Shown here piece after piece: positions 26,394-35,613 of a stretch of DNA of 45,106 bases (position 1 is its first letter; each line of letters starts with the position of its first letter). Source of the DNA: a virus. The position numbers were made by a program, and so were the translations under genes. The DNA is taken from the IMG/VR virus record IMGVR_UViG_3300023174_000277, positions 1 to 45,106 of that record; one strand, 5' to 3'. The notes below the pieces were generated by a model. That model was not told the DNA's origin, ran no database searches, and was given only the letters and a program-made list of their open reading frames with translations.

Positions 26394-27868
26394 TTAACGT
26401 AGAAAAGATCAATGAAGTTTTTATTCGTGTTTATGCTGATCATGATATAGAATACGAATTATCAGAATACTTCACATTTGAAATTCCTGGTGCAAAATTT
26501 ATGCCAGCATATAAGGCAGGAATTTTTGATGGTAAAATTCGATTATATAATCTTCATACTAAAACTTTATATCTTGGCTTATTAGATTATCTTCGAGTAT
26601 TTGCTGAACGTAATCAATATCAAATTGAATATATTAATGAAGTAGAACTTAATAATGTAATTGAACAAGAAGAAGTAGAACGGTTTGCTAATGATCTTGA
26701 ATTACATGGAAAAAATGGTAAGATTGAGATTCGTGATTACCAAATTGAAGCAATTCATACTGCAATCAAGAAAAACCGCACAATTCTTGTTTCACCAACT
26801 GGTTCAGGTAAGAGTCTAATCATTTATACTTTGATTAGATGGTATCTAGAAGAAGGTAAAAAATGTATGATTGTTGTACCTTCTACTTCGTTAGTTGAAC
26901 AGCTTTATGCTGACTTTGAAGACTATTCAAAACTCAATAGTTGGTCAGTATCTGATAATACTCAAAAGCTTTATTCTGGTTTTACCAGAGAATTTACAAG
27001 AAATGTATTAATTACTACATGGCAATCAATTGTTAGACAACCTAAAGATTGGTTTGGACAATTTGATGTTTTAATTGGTGATGAGGCGCATACTTTCAAA
27101 GCAAAATCACTTACTTCTATTATGGAAAAACTGGTTAATACCAAGATCAAAATTGGTACTACCGGAACGCTCTCTAACGATAAAATAAATACTTTAGTAT
27201 TACAAGGAGTATTTGGTCCAGCACATCGCGTTACAACAACAAAAGCTCTTATGGATAATAAGAAGCTAGCTGAACTAAAGATAACCTCTTTGATTTTAAA
27301 ATACGATGAAGAATTGAGAAAGAATTTTAAGAATATGACATATCAGCAGGAAATGGATTTGCTTGTTTCAAATGAAAAAAGAAATAAGTTTATCCGTAAT
27401 TTAACATTAAAATGTAGTGGCAATACTTTATTATTATTTCAATACGTTGAAAAGCATGGCAAAATCCTTAATGAAATGATTGCAGCAAAAGTAACAGAAA
27501 ACAGAAAAGTATTCTTTATTCATGGTGGAACACATGTATCAGATCGTGAAGCTATCCGTAAGATTGTAGCACAAGAATCTGATGCTATTATTATCGCTTC
27601 ATTTGGTGTTTATTCTGCAGGTATTGATGTGCCATCTATTGAAAATATAATCTTTGGTAGTCCTTCAAAATCTAAAATACGTAATTTACAATCAATTGGT
27701 AGAGGACTTAGATTAAAGGAAGGTAAAACTCATTGTAATCTTTATGATATAGCAGATGATCTTTCGTATAAATCATGGAAAAATCATACACTTAAACATG
27801 CAGCAGAAAGATACAAATTATACACTGAAGAACAGTTTTCAATTAAATTAGTGGAGATACCAATATGA
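26390..27868 (+). CDS. uvsW: RNA-DNA/branched-DNA helicase UvsW
   Basis: 492 aa (T4 503). An N-terminal DNA-binding domain (1-110) precedes 'IEIRDYQIEAIHTAI' (Q-like motif), Walker A 'SPTGSGKS' (135-142), DEAH (231-234), motif III 'GTTGTLS', and the helicase C-terminal part with 'SAGIDVPSIENIIFGSPSKSK' and 'QSIGRGLR'. In T4 it unwinds R-loops and branched DNA, shutting off origin replication in favour of recombination-dependent replication. Overlaps the next gene by 4 nt. Confidence 0.95.
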   Translation: MINVEKINEVFIRVYADHDIEYELSEYFTFEIPGAKFMPAYKAGIFDGKIRLYNLHTKTLYLGLLDYLRVFAERNQYQIEYINEVELNNVIEQEEVERFANDLELHGKNGKIEIRDYQIEAIHTAIKKNRTILVSPTGSGKSLIIYTLIRWYLEEGKKCMIVVPSTSLVEQLYADFEDYSKLNSWSVSDNTQKLYSGFTREFTRNVLITTWQSIVRQPKDWFGQFDVLIGDEAHTFKAKSLTSIMEKLVNTKIKIGTTGTLSNDKINTLVLQGVFGPAHRVTTTKALMDNKKLAELKITSLILKYDEELRKNFKNMTYQQEMDLLVSNEKRNKFIRNLTLKCSGNTLLLFQYVEKHGKILNEMIAAKVTENRKVFFIHGGTHVSDREAIRKIVAQESDAIIIASFGVYSAGIDVPSIENIIFGSPSKSKIRNLQSIGRGLRLKEGKTHCNLYDIADDLSYKSWKNHTLKHAAERYKLYTEEQFSIKLVEIPI

Positions 27869-28332
27869 GTTCTGAATCAGCAAAGAACTACGTAGTAACA
27901 CTTAAATTAGTAAATAATGAAGAAATTATAGCATTATTAGTAGGAGAAGATGATACTAATATTAAGATTGATTATCCATTTTGTGTAAGATTTGATCTTA
28001 TTAATTCATCATATTCTATTTCGCCATGGTCAGGTTTAAGTGCTGATACTACATTCACAATAAATAAAGATAAAGTTGTTTATATGATATCTGCGTCTAA
28101 CTACATTGCAGATTATTATTTGTCTGTTTTAGATTCGATGAATGAAGATGAATCTGATTTACACGTTGCTTCTATTAACACCGAAGAGGTGGACACAGTA
28201 GATGCAATTAAATCAGTTGAAGACTTAGATAAATTAGTAGATATGTTAGACAATCTATTGAGAAAGGGTAAACAAGACTTAAAGTATGAAGGTTTAGGAA
28301 TGTATTTTCCTGGTACCAATACTAAACAGTAA
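27865..28332 (+). CDS. Hypothetical protein with Sm-like N-terminal region
   Basis: 155 aa. Residues about 8-70 ('YVVTLKLVNNEEIIALLVGEDDTNIKIDYPFCV') follow the Sm/LSm strand pattern: a hydrophobic strand, 'N-x-E-x-I', 'G-x-x' and a long second strand. The C-terminal half is acidic and helical with a Leu-rich segment ('DLDKLVDMLDNLLRKG'). Similar proteins are often found near uvsW in aquatic T4-like phages, by recollection. Its link to RNA or DNA binding is inference. Translationally coupled to uvsW. Confidence 0.55.
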   Translation: MSSESAKNYVVTLKLVNNEEIIALLVGEDDTNIKIDYPFCVRFDLINSSYSISPWSGLSADTTFTINKDKVVYMISASNYIADYYLSVLDSMNEDESDLHVASINTEEVDTVDAIKSVEDLDKLVDMLDNLLRKGKQDLKYEGLGMYFPGTNTKQ

Positions 28333-28363
28333 TTAATATATTACTGAAAACCCCGATAAGAGA

Positions 28364-28443
28364 ATACTAACACTCTCTGGAATTAATGTACAATTAATTT
28401 TAATAATATAAAATTGTACATTAAATCATATACATGATACTAT
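28364..28443. promoter_or_regulatory. Divergent middle promoters on a 13-bp inverted repeat
   Basis: TTAATGTACAATT (28383-28395) and its exact reverse complement AATTGTACATTAA (28412-28424) are 16 nt apart. The right arm holds GTACAT (28416-28421), 16 nt, TACTAT (28438-28443), reading towards gp55. The left arm, on the minus strand, holds GTACAT (28386-28391), 16 nt, TAGTAT (28364-28369), reading leftward into the 3' end of the upstream gene. Both match the promoter family seen elsewhere in the window. Confidence 0.6.
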
Positions 28444-28472
28444 CTCTTGTTATTAATTCATAGGATAAACCT

Positions 28473-29009
28473 ATGTCACATTATGTAGATAATCAGAAGT
28501 TCTTAGAAGCATTAAAGCAACGTAAATTACTAGTCCTTGAAGCAGAAAATCAAGGAAATGAAAAGCCACAAGTAAGTAACTATCTTGGTGAATGCATTTA
28601 TAAGATTGCTAATCACTTATCATATAAAGCAAACTTCATTAACTATTCATATCGTGATGAAATGGTTGCAGATGGTATTGAAACAAGTTTGCGGTATATA
28701 GATAACTTTGATCCAGAAAAGTCTTCAAACCCATTTGCCTACTTTACACAAATTATTTACTTTGCATTTCTAAGACGGCTAACAAAGGAAAAGAAGCAAT
28801 CTTATATAAAGAATAAGATTTTGATTGAAAATCATTTTGATTCATTTGAACTACAAGAACATGATGAAGATGGTATGTATGATGTAACATATTCTGATAT
28901 ACTACAAACAAGTGAAGATTTTGTAGAAGAATATGAATCAAACATACAAAAGAAAAAGAAAAAGAAACAACAGAAGGAATTCCAATTAGATGAATTTCTA
29001 GAGGAATAA
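28473..29009 (+). CDS. 55: Late-transcription sigma factor gp55
   Basis: 178 aa (T4 185). 'NYLGECIYKIANHLSYKANFINYSYRDEMVADGIETSLRYIDNFDPEKSSNPFAYFTQIIYFAFLRR' is the sigma region 2-like core of gp55, with the -10-recognising 'NPFAYFTQI' segment. The C-terminus is Lys-rich, then ends in acidic/hydrophobic 'FQLDEFLEE', which resembles the clamp-binding tail gp55 uses to contact gp45. It would direct host polymerase to the TATAAATA sites listed here. One nt separates it from gp47. Confidence 0.92.
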   Translation: MSHYVDNQKFLEALKQRKLLVLEAENQGNEKPQVSNYLGECIYKIANHLSYKANFINYSYRDEMVADGIETSLRYIDNFDPEKSSNPFAYFTQIIYFAFLRRLTKEKKQSYIKNKILIENHFDSFELQEHDEDGMYDVTYSDILQTSEDFVEEYESNIQKKKKKKQQKEFQLDEFLEE

Positions 29010-29010
29010 T

Positions 29011-30060
29011 ATGAAAATCGCAATTCTTGGAGATGTGCATCTTGGTGTTCGTGGTGATGCAAAGATTTTTCATGATTATTTTGCAAAGTTTTATACACAG
29101 ATCTTCTTCCCCTATCTAGAAGAACATGGTATTAATATCGTATTCCAATTAGGAGATCTGTTTGATAAACGTAAATCAATCAATTTCTATTCATTAGCTG
29201 AATCAAAGCGTTATTTCTTTGGACCTCTTGAAGAAAATAACATTCATTTATATACTCTTGTTGGCAATCATGATATTTATTGGCGTGAAAGCCTTGAAGT
29301 CAATGCTTCAGAATTACTTTTAGCAGAATATGCAAATATTAATGTTATAAGTCAACCAAAGACCATTACAGTTGATGGTACATCATTTGACATTATTCCT
29401 TGGGTATGTGAAGAAAACCAAACTGAAATCATGAACTTTATTGCAAAAAGTAAATCAGATATTTGTTTAGGTCATTGGGAAATCGCAGGTTTTGCAATGT
29501 ATAAGGGCATGGAATCACATGAAGGCCTGAGTATGGATATGTTTAGTAAATATGAACAAGTTTGGTCTGGTCATTACCATACACGGTCACAAAAAGGTAA
29601 TATTACCTATGTTGGTACTCCTGCTGAAATGACATGGCAAGACTATAATGATCCTAAAGGCTTTCATATTTTTGATACTGAAACCCGAGAATTAACATTT
29701 ATTAAAAATAATTTTACAATATTTCATCGTATAGAGTATAATGATCAATCTATATTGCCAGATCTAGATGCACTAGATCTTAAAGATTGTTATGTTAAGG
29801 TTGTTGTAACAAATAAGACTGATTTCTATAAGTTTGATAACTTTATTAATAAGCTTTATCAAAAAGGTTGTTATGACATTAAGATTGTTGAAGATCTTGC
29901 TGCCTTCAATGAAGGAGAAGTTTCAGATCAAATCAATCTCGAGGATACCGTATCAGTACTATCACATTATATCGATAGTGTAGAAACTAATCAAGATAAA
30001 GATAAGATTAAACACTATATGACTACACTTTACGTTGAAGCCTTAAATATTACTGATTAA
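29011..30060 (+). CDS. 47: Recombination nuclease subunit gp47 (Mre11-like)
   Basis: 349 aa (T4 339). Calcineurin-like phosphoesterase with all metal motifs visible: 'GDVHLG' (7-12), 'QLGDLFDKR', 'LVGNHDIYW' and 'WSGHYHTRS'. With gp46 it makes the nuclease that resects DNA ends for recombination and for degradation of host DNA. Stop and start overlap with gp46 (TAATG). Confidence 0.96.
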   Translation: MKIAILGDVHLGVRGDAKIFHDYFAKFYTQIFFPYLEEHGINIVFQLGDLFDKRKSINFYSLAESKRYFFGPLEENNIHLYTLVGNHDIYWRESLEVNASELLLAEYANINVISQPKTITVDGTSFDIIPWVCEENQTEIMNFIAKSKSDICLGHWEIAGFAMYKGMESHEGLSMDMFSKYEQVWSGHYHTRSQKGNITYVGTPAEMTWQDYNDPKGFHIFDTETRELTFIKNNFTIFHRIEYNDQSILPDLDALDLKDCYVKVVVTNKTDFYKFDNFINKLYQKGCYDIKIVEDLAAFNEGEVSDQINLEDTVSVLSHYIDSVETNQDKDKIKHYMTTLYVEALNITD

Positions 30061-31775
30061 TGATTACATTCCATTCTGTATCTTGGCGTAACTTCCTATC
30101 AACTGGGAATGTTCCAAATTCAATTCGTTTAGATCAAAATCCAGCTACACTTATTATTGGTAAAAATGGGTGTGGCAAAAGTACAGTTCTAGATGCTTTA
30201 ACTTTTGGGTTATTTGGAAAACCTTTTAGAAACATTAATAAGCCCAATTTGATCAATTCAATTAATAACAAGAATTGTTATGTTGAGGTTGAATTTTCTG
30301 CTGCTGGAAAACAATATAAAGTAAGCCGAGGTATTAAGCCAGGTATCTTTGAAATTATTTGTGATGGTGAATTAGTTAATAAAGATGCTGCACTTAAGGA
30401 TTATCAAAAGGTATTAGAGCAACAAATCCTTCGTTTAAACTATAAAACATTTACACAAGTTGTTATTCTTGGTTCAGCATCGTTTGTGCCATTTATGCAG
30501 CTTATTCCTGGTCAGCGGCGAGAAGTTATTGAGGATATTCTCGATATTCGAGTCTTTTCTTCTATGAATACAATTCTAAAGGAAAAGATAGCAGAAACAA
30601 AAGCTGAACTTGCTCTAATAGATTCTACCCTTGCAGTAACAAAAGCAAAAGTTGATGGCCAAAAGTCATTGATTCAAACTCTTGAAACAAATAAAAAAGA
30701 TATTGTCAATAATCTTAAAACTAAAATTGATGAAAATACTTTAGAAATTAGTAATGCCTTAACCCAAATTTCTACTTTTCAGCAAAAAGTAGAAAATCTA
30801 TCAGCTCATTCAAAGAAAGAACTTAACGTAAGAACTGATATTGAAAAGGGAAAGGAACTTCAAACTAAGTATAATTCAAAGATCGAAGCATGTAAGCATA
30901 ATATTGCATTCTTTAGTAAGAATGATGTATGTCCTTCTTGTACACAAACAATTCAAGAACAACACCGCGCAGGTGCTATTGCGTCATTAGAAGAAGAAGT
31001 TAATCAAAACCAAAAGCACCATAACGAATTACAAGTAGTTTTACAAAAGTTTTATGATAAGCTAGATGAAATCAATAAGTGTAATGACCAAATTACAGAA
31101 TTGAATGCTAGTATTTTTGCATTAAACAATACAATTAATCTTCTTACACGTAAGAACTCTGAGCTTACACAAGAAATTGAAGCTGCAAATCAAAATCATG
31201 GTGATATTAGAGATGAAAAAGCAAAGCTAAAAGCCATGGCCAATGAGGCTATTGAGCTTGTTAAGCGTCGCAATGAACTTCTTGAAGAAAAGAGCTTACA
31301 AGATTCCGCATACTTTTTACTTAAAGATACTGGAATTAAGACTGCAATTATTAAAGAATATTTGCCAGTTATGAATAAGCTTATTAATAAGTATCTAGCA
31401 GCAATGGATTTCTTTGTACATTTTGAGCTTGATGAATCCTTTAATGAAGTAATTAAGTCACGTCATCGCGATGAGTTTACATATGCAAATTTCTCAGAAG
31501 GTGAAAAGAAGCGTATTGATATTGCTTTGCTTCTTGCTTGGCGAACAATTGCTAAGATGAAGAACTCAGTTAATACTAATCTACTTCTTTTAGATGAAGT
31601 ACTTGATTCTGCTCTTGATGCATCAGGTATTGATTATTTCCTAAGTATTATGAATGACTTTGATGAAAAGTCTAATGTGTTTATCATCTCTCATCGAGGA
31701 GATTCTGTTATGGAAAGATTTGAACATACAATTAAATTTGAAAAGAGAAACGATTTTTCAACTATTTGTACATAA
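30060..31775 (+). CDS. 46: Recombination nuclease subunit gp46 (Rad50-like)
   Basis: 571 aa (T4 560). Walker A 'GKNGCGKS' at 34-41, a long coiled coil interrupted by a zinc hook 'CPSC' (291-294), then ABC signature 'YANFSEGEKKRIDIALLLAW' and Walker B 'LLLLDEVLDSALD', with the H-loop 'FIISHRGD'. Partner ATPase of gp47. The upstream overlap indicates a coupled operon with gp55. Confidence 0.96.
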   Translation: MITFHSVSWRNFLSTGNVPNSIRLDQNPATLIIGKNGCGKSTVLDALTFGLFGKPFRNINKPNLINSINNKNCYVEVEFSAAGKQYKVSRGIKPGIFEIICDGELVNKDAALKDYQKVLEQQILRLNYKTFTQVVILGSASFVPFMQLIPGQRREVIEDILDIRVFSSMNTILKEKIAETKAELALIDSTLAVTKAKVDGQKSLIQTLETNKKDIVNNLKTKIDENTLEISNALTQISTFQQKVENLSAHSKKELNVRTDIEKGKELQTKYNSKIEACKHNIAFFSKNDVCPSCTQTIQEQHRAGAIASLEEEVNQNQKHHNELQVVLQKFYDKLDEINKCNDQITELNASIFALNNTINLLTRKNSELTQEIEAANQNHGDIRDEKAKLKAMANEAIELVKRRNELLEEKSLQDSAYFLLKDTGIKTAIIKEYLPVMNKLINKYLAAMDFFVHFELDESFNEVIKSRHRDEFTYANFSEGEKKRIDIALLLAWRTIAKMKNSVNTNLLLLDEVLDSALDASGIDYFLSIMNDFDEKSNVFIISHRGDSVMERFEHTIKFEKRNDFSTICT

Positions 31776-31780
31776 GTGAT

Positions 31781-31808
31781 GTACATTAATTTGCATTTGT
31801 TATACAAT
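31781..31808 (+). promoter_or_regulatory. Middle-type promoter GTACAT-16-TACAAT
   Basis: GTACAT 31781-31786, 16 nt, TACAAT 31803-31808, about 26 nt before the ATG at 31835. One of a recurrent set with identical spacing. Confidence 0.6.
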
Positions 31809-31834
31809 GACTCTATAGATGAGGAATTGAGAAT

Positions 31835-33991
31835 ATGCAAAACACAACTGAACTTATTGCAAAGTTACTTGCTAATGAAAATCTTCGAGTTGAGCAAGCT
31901 GCAGTATCTACTGCATTCTTTAATCTTAAAGATCGAGTATTAGTTCTTCCGCAATGGAAGAATATGACCCCAGCAATTGAAGAAATGCTAGTAGGCCATG
32001 AAGTTGGCCATGCCCTATATACAACTGAAGACTATATTCATGCAATTGATCGGAAAATTCCAATTAAAGATCGCCGCTTGAATTTCCGCGGTGCTCATGG
32101 TTACATGAATGTCTTGGAAGATGTACGAATTGAGCGGTTAATGAAGCTTCGGTATCCTGGTCTTCGTAAAGCTTTTACACAAGGCTATAAAGAACTAAAT
32201 GATCGGGATTTCTTTGGTGTTACTGGTCGTAATCTTAATACTCTTCTTTTAATTGATCGGATTAATCTATACTTTAAAGCTGGTTTTGCCTGTGGAGTTA
32301 AATTTACTCCAGAAGAAAAAGTCTTCATTGACCAAGCTCAACGCACTGAAACAATTGAAGATGTAATTGAACTTGCTGCAGCAATTTATGAATTTTCTGC
32401 TACTCAAGCAAAAGAAGAACAACAACAGCAGCAAAATAATCAAGACACTAAAGAAACTGATGATACTAATGATGATATTAGTTTTGGCGACGATGAAGAA
32501 GATCTTGATGAAAATCAAGACTTTAGTGATGTAGATGATAATTATGATGAAGATGAAGAAGATCTTGATGAAAATCAAGACTTTAGTGATGTAAATGATA
32601 ATTATGATGAAGATGATAGTTTTGACTCTGCAAATGATGAATTTGATCTAGAATCAGAGACTGAATCAACTTTTACAAAGAAGATTGAAGAACTCGCTGA
32701 CACTTCAACCGTCTATAACTATTATATGATTGAAAAGTTTGACTATAATCCAATTATTGATTATAAGACTATTCTAAATAATGTAACTACTCCAGAAAAC
32801 ATTATGGAGACTATTAATATTCATAATGATATTGAATTTAAACTAGATCGATTCTTATCTGAGAATAATAGTACAGTAAACTTTCTTGCAAAAGAATTTG
32901 AAATGCGTAAAGCTGCAACTGCTTATCGCCGTACTAGCCAAGCAAAAACTGGTCAACTTGATATGCGGAAGTTGTATGCATATAAAATGAAGGATGATTT
33001 GTTTAAACGAATTTCAATTACAAAAACTGAGAAGAACCATGGTATGGTTCTTCTCCTTGATTGGTCTGGTTCAATGAATGAACATTTGGGACAAACTATT
33101 GAACAGATGATTAATCTTGTATTGTTTTGCAGAAAGGTACAAATTCCATTTCAAGTTCTTGCATTTACAGATAAGCTACCAATTAATGAAGCTCAAGATC
33201 TTCTTGCACAGCAAGATAAAAAACAAATTCATAAGAATGATAAAAACAAGCTTGATGCTACTAAATCAAATATGCATTTGTTAGAACTTTATAATCATAA
33301 GATGTCTTTGTCTGAAACAAATCAAATGCATACTGCACTGATGAAGAATTATGTTATGAATAAGTATAGTCTTAACTCTACACCTCTGAATCAAGCAATG
33401 GCATATCTTCGTGAATACTTGCCAAAGTTTAAAGCTAAGAATAATGTTGAAAAGATTACTGTTGTTACTTTAACTGACGGTCATTCAAATGATGTACATT
33501 ATACAGATTTTAAAACAAAAGTATATTCAATAGAAAAAGTTATTCAACATAAGCACTTCATTGTAAGTGAACACACAAAGAAAAACTATCAATTTAATAC
33601 TGTTAAAAGCTGTTCTTTAACAAATTGCTTGGCTCAAATTATTACTGATGAACAAGGTGTAACTATGATTGGGTTTCATGTTACTGGAACGTCAATGTAT
33701 AATATGAGAGATAGTATTCAAAGCCATATTGAATTAAATCCTGTAGCAGTGCAGCGTGTTGCTGATCATCTTCGCCCATCAATGCGTAAAGAAAGTTTTG
33801 CTGCGCTTGTAACACCTGGATTTAGTAAGTTTTTTCTAATTGCTAAAAAGAAAGAAGTTGAAAATCAAAACTTTTCATCACTAGATGGAAATGCATCAGC
33901 TTCTTCACTTGCAAAACAAATGACTAAGATTATGAATACAAATAAGACGTCACGCGTTTTATTAAATAATATGATTGATTTTATTGCCTAA
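31835..33991 (+). CDS. CobT-like VWA-domain protein with HExxH motif
   Basis: 718 aa. N-terminal 'VGHEVGHALYTT' with HEVGH at 55-59 is a zinc-metalloprotease-like motif. An acidic Asp/Glu-rich region (about 200-285) contains a 20-residue tandem duplication. The C-terminal VWA domain has the MIDAS 'LLLDWSGSMNEH' (DWSGS at 409-413) and 'VVTLTDGHSND'. This plan resembles CobT-type VWA partners of MoxR/CobS ATPases. The adjacent downstream gene is a CobS-like AAA+, so the two likely form a chelatase-like or remodelling machine. Whether it acts on cobalamin or on virion/host proteins cannot be told from sequence. Confidence 0.82.
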   Translation: MQNTTELIAKLLANENLRVEQAAVSTAFFNLKDRVLVLPQWKNMTPAIEEMLVGHEVGHALYTTEDYIHAIDRKIPIKDRRLNFRGAHGYMNVLEDVRIERLMKLRYPGLRKAFTQGYKELNDRDFFGVTGRNLNTLLLIDRINLYFKAGFACGVKFTPEEKVFIDQAQRTETIEDVIELAAAIYEFSATQAKEEQQQQQNNQDTKETDDTNDDISFGDDEEDLDENQDFSDVDDNYDEDEEDLDENQDFSDVNDNYDEDDSFDSANDEFDLESETESTFTKKIEELADTSTVYNYYMIEKFDYNPIIDYKTILNNVTTPENIMETINIHNDIEFKLDRFLSENNSTVNFLAKEFEMRKAATAYRRTSQAKTGQLDMRKLYAYKMKDDLFKRISITKTEKNHGMVLLLDWSGSMNEHLGQTIEQMINLVLFCRKVQIPFQVLAFTDKLPINEAQDLLAQQDKKQIHKNDKNKLDATKSNMHLLELYNHKMSLSETNQMHTALMKNYVMNKYSLNSTPLNQAMAYLREYLPKFKAKNNVEKITVVTLTDGHSNDVHYTDFKTKVYSIEKVIQHKHFIVSEHTKKNYQFNTVKSCSLTNCLAQIITDEQGVTMIGFHVTGTSMYNMRDSIQSHIELNPVAVQRVADHLRPSMRKESFAALVTPGFSKFFLIAKKKEVENQNFSSLDGNASASSLAKQMTKIMNTNKTSRVLLNNMIDFIA
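32493..32612 (+). repeat. 60-bp tandem duplication inside the CobT-like gene
   Basis: Two 60-bp copies (32493-32552, 32553-32612) differing essentially at one site (GTAGAT against GTAAAT). They code an acidic 20-residue unit containing 'DLDENQDFSDV'. Near-identity implies a recent duplication. Confidence 0.9.
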
Positions 33992-33996
33992 CATAT

Positions 33997-34024
33997 GTAC
34001 TTTAATTAATGATAAGTATATAAT
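33997..34024 (+). promoter_or_regulatory. Middle-type promoter GTACTT-16-TATAAT
   Basis: GTACTT 33997-34002, 16 nt, consensus TATAAT 34019-34024, about 36 nt before the CobS-like ATG at 34061. Confidence 0.65.
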
Positions 34025-34060
34025 GTATTTACTGTAATACACTTGAGGAAATTATATATT

Positions 34061-35203
34061 ATGAAAGTAGCACAAATGAATGATTTTATGAATGCAGTTT
34101 ATGCAAAGTTTCCCGATGTCAAGGCAAATGGTATTGTCACGCGTAAACAACTTCTCCAAGTCATGGAAGAAACTAATACAACTAAGTGGCCAGCTCTAAT
34201 GCTTACTAAATCTGTTGGTCGTGGTATGTATGCTATTAAAGGTGGAGTTGCTGACCATGAACCAAAAACGCAAAATGAACTGAAAGTTGCAATGGACGTA
34301 ACTAATCGCGAATCCCTAATTCCTGCTGTTGATTCTTGCTTTGTGCCGTTTGGCAATTATAATGATGTTCAACAAATTATTAAGACTGATTTGTTTTACC
34401 CAATTTATATTACTGGTCCTACTGGTAATGGTAAGTCAACAATGGTTGAACAAATTTGTGCAAAGAATAAGAAGCCCATGATTCGGGTAAACCTTAATGC
34501 TATGAGTGATGAAGATCAACTCATCGGCTCAAAGACGCTTGAAGATGGCAATGTCAAGATTGTATATGGGCCAGTCATTCTTGCAATGAAACTTGGTTGC
34601 CCATTGCTACTTGATGAAATTGATGCTGGTTCTTCAAATAGTCTACTTTGCCTACAACCTATCCTTGAAGGCAAACCGTATTACTTTAAGCTTAATAATG
34701 AAATTATTCATCCTGCAAAAGGATTCAATATTATTGCCACAGCAAATACTAAGGGTAAAGGCTCTGATGATGGCCGTTATATTGGCACAAATCTACTTAA
34801 TGAAGCATTCCTTGAGCGTTTTGCAGTAACCTTTGAACAAGAATATCCAAGCTCTAATACAGAGCTTAAGATTATTTCAAAACTAATGGAACAGTATGGA
34901 TGTGTTGATGAACCATTTGCAGAGCTTTTAGTTAAATGGGCTGATGCAATTCGTCGTACATTTGAAGATGGTGGTGTTGATGAAAATATCACTACTCGTC
35001 GAATGATCCATGTCATTAAGGCATATTCAATCTTTAAGAATCGTAATAAGGCAATTGAACTTTGTTGCAATCGGTTTGATCGTGCAACTAAGACTGCATT
35101 TATTGATTTGTTTGAAAAGATCTCTGATCCAACTGAACAACCACTAGAAACTAATATGATTCATGATCCATCAACCCTTGAAAAAGATGATATTCCATTC
35201 TAA
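34061..35203 (+). CDS. cobS: CobS-like AAA+ ATPase (MoxR type)
   Basis: 380 aa from ATG 34061 (TTG at 34043 lies in the ribosome site TGAGGA, so it is rejected). Walker A 'GPTGNGKST' at 119-127, Walker B 'PLLLDEIDAGSSNSLL', sensor 'NIIATANTKGKGSDDGRY', and an arginine-finger region 'NEAFLERFAVTFE'. Matches the CobS-like ATPases widespread in T4-like cyanophages and other aquatic phages. It presumably works with the VWA protein upstream. Real cobaltochelatase function would need host CobN; a protein-remodelling role is equally possible. Confidence 0.85.
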   Translation: MKVAQMNDFMNAVYAKFPDVKANGIVTRKQLLQVMEETNTTKWPALMLTKSVGRGMYAIKGGVADHEPKTQNELKVAMDVTNRESLIPAVDSCFVPFGNYNDVQQIIKTDLFYPIYITGPTGNGKSTMVEQICAKNKKPMIRVNLNAMSDEDQLIGSKTLEDGNVKIVYGPVILAMKLGCPLLLDEIDAGSSNSLLCLQPILEGKPYYFKLNNEIIHPAKGFNIIATANTKGKGSDDGRYIGTNLLNEAFLERFAVTFEQEYPSSNTELKIISKLMEQYGCVDEPFAELLVKWADAIRRTFEDGGVDENITTRRMIHVIKAYSIFKNRNKAIELCCNRFDRATKTAFIDLFEKISDPTEQPLETNMIHDPSTLEKDDIPF

Positions 35204-35205
35204 TT

Positions 35206-35233
35206 TTACAAGAATATTAATTTAAGATATAAT
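35206..35233 (+). promoter_or_regulatory. Middle-type promoter TTACAA-16-TATAAT
   Basis: TTACAA 35206-35211, 16 nt, TATAAT 35228-35233, 26 nt before the ATG at 35260. Confidence 0.65.
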
Positions 35234-35259
35234 AGCATTCTTGAATTATAGGAATTAAA

Positions 35260-35613
35260 ATGGTAAAACGTCAAAATTCAAAACAAGAAGTTGAACAATC
35301 TCAACTCGAAACTTGTGTTGCTGGTCGTAAATTTGATGCGGGAAAGTTACAATTCAATCTTCTACCACCCTTAGCAATAGAAGAAACTATTCGCGTATTG
35401 CAATTTGGTGCACAAAAATATGAAGTAGGAAATTGGAAACTAGTACCAAATGCAAATGAACGTTATTTCAATGCAGCAATGCGCCATTTATGGGAATTCC
35501 ATAAAGGTGAAGTTTTAGATCCTGAAACTGGATATTCACATATTGCACATGCGATTTGTTGTCTAATGTTTTTAGAAGATCTTCAACAAGAAAATTGTAC
35601 AAAAACAAAGTAA
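35260..35613 (+). CDS. dATP/dGTP diphosphohydrolase-like (MazG-related) protein
   Basis: 117 aa. 'GRKFDAGKLQFNLLPPLAIEETIRVLQFGAQKY' followed by 'NWKLVPNANERYFNAAMRHLWEFHKGEVLDPETGYSHIAHAICCLMFL' is the pattern of the N-terminal dATP/dGTP diphosphohydrolase domain seen in many phages, with 'E-E-x-x-x...H-x-x-H' residues likely binding metal and nucleotide. Members hydrolyse dNTPs to dNMPs and adjust pools. Own promoter; precedes the sliding-clamp gene. Activity is inferred from family similarity. Confidence 0.7.
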   Translation: MVKRQNSKQEVEQSQLETCVAGRKFDAGKLQFNLLPPLAIEETIRVLQFGAQKYEVGNWKLVPNANERYFNAAMRHLWEFHKGEVLDPETGYSHIAHAICCLMFLEDLQQENCTKTK

